Source: JBDGYW01 sp964580055 (GTDB lineage: Bacteria > Gemmatimonadota > Gemmatimonadetes > Gemmatimonadales > GWC2-71-9). Taken from it: a stretch of 64,000 nucleotides of DNA. Positions 62,407-64,000 of this stretch are shown here, piece after piece. How positions within the stretch are numbered: the first letter of the stretch is position 1; the number at the start of each line of letters is the position of its first letter. A program made the translations under genes and the position numbers. The notes below the pieces were generated by a model. It was not told where the DNA came from. It was given only the letters and a program-made list of their open reading frames with translations, and searched no databases. The stretch covers positions 62,001 to 126,000 of the forward strand of contig CAZOJI010000006.1 of NCBI GenBank assembly GCA_964580055.1, written 5' to 3'.

Positions 62407-63774
62407 ATGATGCACACCATCAGACACCTGTACACTTCCGCATTGGCAGGATTCCTTGCGATCACGGTCAGTTCCTGCGCGCCCCCTCCAGCGTGCGATC
62501 TGGAACTCGTCGATCAACTCGATATCGAGCAAGCAATAGCTCACGTGGCCTTTCTCAGCGAACAGATCGGCCCGCGGGTGGTTTCCACTCCACAGGAGCG
62601 GGAAGCAGCCGACTACATCGCGACGCAACTGGAAGGTTACGGCTACGAGGTCGAGATCCAGGAGTTTCCCCGGCCGACTGTGCACGCCTACCTGACCGTT
62701 CAGACGGCCGAGCCACAGGTGCTGCACATCCAGGCCGGACGTTTGGAGGAGGTCTCGCCAGAGGACTATCCCCTATGGACTTCTGAAGGCGGCATTTCCG
62801 CCCAGGTGATCTACTGCGGCCACGGGGAGGCCGGGGCGTTCCCCGCCGAGGTGAGTGGACAGATTGCCCTGGTAACCCGCAGTGAGGAAGAGGACCCGGC
62901 GGAGGTCATCAGCCGGGCCGGCCAGGCCGGGGCCGTTGCAGTGTTGCTGCACAACACCGACTGGAAACGCTATGGCGTGCGAATTGCCGAGGCCGACATA
63001 CCCTTTGCGACCATGAATTCCGAGGCGGGCGAGGTGCTGCGCGGTGCCGGCGAAGTGACGGTCAACCTCGAGGTCAACCGTTACGAGACCTCGCAGAACG
63101 TGATCGCCAGCCGCGCTCCGTCCGGCGAAGCCGACGAGTCGCGGCCCATCGTCGTGTTTTCGGGGCACTACGACAGTGTTCCAATGTCGCCGGGCGCCAA
63201 CGACAACGGTTCCGGGACCGCCGGTGTTCTGGAGTTGGCCCGCCTCCTCGCGGGAGTACCGCTGGCGGCTGACGTCCGCTTTCTGGCATGTGGTGGGGAG
63301 GAAGGCGGACTGGTCGGTTCTCGCTATTACGTTGCGAATCTGTCGGACGCGGAACGGGAGCGGGTCGTCGCCAACTTCAACATGGATATGATCGCCACCG
63401 CCGGTCCGGAACAGACCACGCTGTTCGTGAACACGCTCGACGGCGAGAACCTGGTGGCTCAGGCCGCACTGTTCGCAGCCGACACACTCGGCTACGCCGG
63501 CCAGCTAAACGCCCCCTATCAGAGGGGTGCGAGCGATCACGTGGCATTCGCCGACTCCGGAATTGCGGCGGCCAATTTCATCTGGCGCGAGCTCGAAACT
63601 ATCGCCCTGGAGCCGTGGTATCACCATCCGCACGACAACATGGAGCACATCAGTGCCGAACGGTTTCGCACCGCGCTCGAGATCATTGCCGCCGGGTCCT
63701 TGGAGGTGATGTGCGCCGATGGATCGTTGCGACCTGACGTTGCCGTGGTTTCGGCCGAAGTAGCGTCGCACTGA
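62407..63774 (+). CDS. M28-family zinc aminopeptidase with PA domain, lipoprotein
   Basis: 455 residues from ATG 62407. Lipobox is TVSSCAP. A PA insert (about 95-225) interrupts the peptidase. Zinc ligands are visible: His254 in FSGHYDS, Asp266 in GANDNGSG, the Glu pair in CGGEEGG, Asp in FNMDMI and the closing His in WYHHPHDN. It removes N-terminal amino acids from peptides outside the cytoplasm, complementing the M14 carboxypeptidase. It is preceded by a 435-bp spacer, so it has its own promoter. Confidence 0.92.
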   Translation: MMHTIRHLYTSALAGFLAITVSSCAPPPACDLELVDQLDIEQAIAHVAFLSEQIGPRVVSTPQEREAADYIATQLEGYGYEVEIQEFPRPTVHAYLTVQTAEPQVLHIQAGRLEEVSPEDYPLWTSEGGISAQVIYCGHGEAGAFPAEVSGQIALVTRSEEEDPAEVISRAGQAGAVAVLLHNTDWKRYGVRIAEADIPFATMNSEAGEVLRGAGEVTVNLEVNRYETSQNVIASRAPSGEADESRPIVVFSGHYDSVPMSPGANDNGSGTAGVLELARLLAGVPLAADVRFLACGGEEGGLVGSRYYVANLSDAERERVVANFNMDMIATAGPEQTTLFVNTLDGENLVAQAALFAADTLGYAGQLNAPYQRGASDHVAFADSGIAAANFIWRELETIALEPWYHHPHDNMEHISAERFRTALEIIAAGSLEVMCADGSLRPDVAVVSAEVASH

Positions 63775-63790
63775 TTCTGGTGGAAGGGTA

Positions 63791-64000
63791 ATGCGCGGGT
63801 ATACTGCTTGCGGCGCCTCACGTGGGAGATGGGCCATTCGCTCCCAGGGGCGCCGCATACGCGGCGCAATCAAGATGGGCCTGACCTGGGGTTTTGCGTG
63901 GTTCGCGGCGGGCATGGTTCTCCTACTCATTGTCGGACCTGACGCCGCCGACGTCCCGTTCCCACTTGGCTTTGGTTTCCTGGGCTTCGTTGCCGGCGTC
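63791..64000 (+). CDS. Hypothetical membrane protein, N-terminal part (cut by window edge)
   Basis: ATG 63791 follows GGAAGGG. The visible 70 residues hold a basic stretch (QGRRIRGAIKMGLTWG), a membrane segment (FAWFAAGMVLLLIVG) and the beginning of a second (FPLGFGFLGFVAGV). A later ATG at 63875 starts directly before the first helix. No stop occurs before the edge. Function unknown. Confidence 0.6.
   Translation, partial: MRGYTACGASRGRWAIRSQGRRIRGAIKMGLTWGFAWFAAGMVLLLIVGPDAADVPFPLGFGFLGFVAGV

Overview
The window reads as chromosomal DNA of a free-living or host-associated Gram-negative bacterium, most likely a Gemmatimonadota member known only as a draft or metagenome assembly. The pointers are a SusC/RagA plus SusD/RagB pair with a carboxypeptidase-regulatory N-terminus, a very large exported M14 carboxypeptidase, FtsX-type (ADOP) permeases once paired with PadR, many short-lipobox lipoproteins, and moderately high GC. 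No rRNA, tRNA, CRISPR array, prophage or insertion sequence was seen. The phylum call is inference from gene style, not from a marker gene.

Layout. 1-4.8 kb: a cut-off 5'-nucleotidase-like lipoprotein, an alkaline phosphatase, a zinc-ribbon protein, a lipoprotein and a DUF4105/Lnb-like protein. 4.9-10.8 kb: glycerophosphodiesterase, two flippase-like (UPF0104) membrane proteins, a CDP-glycerol-type transferase and a GT4 glycosyltransferase, which together look like a phosphate-scavenging and envelope-lipid module. 10.7-17.0 kb: an eroded stretch with remnants of sodC, padR, an ADOP permease, a receiver domain and alaX, plus a 21-bp tandem repeat broken by a 100-N assembly gap. Intact DsrE lipoprotein, FAD oxidoreductase and pyruvate kinase genes lie among them. 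17.3-26.7 kb: a compact catabolic island (2-hydroxyacid dehydrogenase, DUF819 transporter, SDR, a half-size lysine-less aminotransferase coupled to a normal one, hydantoinase; convergent desuccinylase-like, Ldh2 and tandem VOC genes). 26.7-38.3 kb: M14 peptidase, SusC/SusD, a plug-like lipoprotein, a KefB-type antiporter and an amidohydrolase. 38.5-39.2 kb: remnants of a sortilin/BNR-type protein and of hicA. 39.4-51.8 kb: ferritin-like protein, cyclase, ADOP permease, SDR, DUF3830, S51 peptidase, a broken DapB-like gene, thyX, a KAS III gene with an overlapping Xre regulator, an aldo/keto reductase and a proline-iminopeptidase-like lipoprotein. 52.1-57.8 kb: a B12-type radical SAM protein with a possible STAS tail, an AIM24 remnant coupled to a CocE hydrolase, and an ATP-grasp ligase. 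58.1-64 kb: a two-component system, an outer-membrane-type protein, an M28 peptidase and a cut-off membrane protein.

Two patterns stand out. First, CCTTAC(A/G) repeats spaced by exactly 11 bp (or 22) lie upstream of both the sensor kinase/response regulator operon and the neighbouring outer-membrane-type gene, which suggests an OmpR/PhoB-type regulon with autoregulation. Second, at least nine gene remnants occur in 64 kb. Several keep the head and tail of the protein but lack the middle, so the genome (or its assembly) has undergone many internal deletions.
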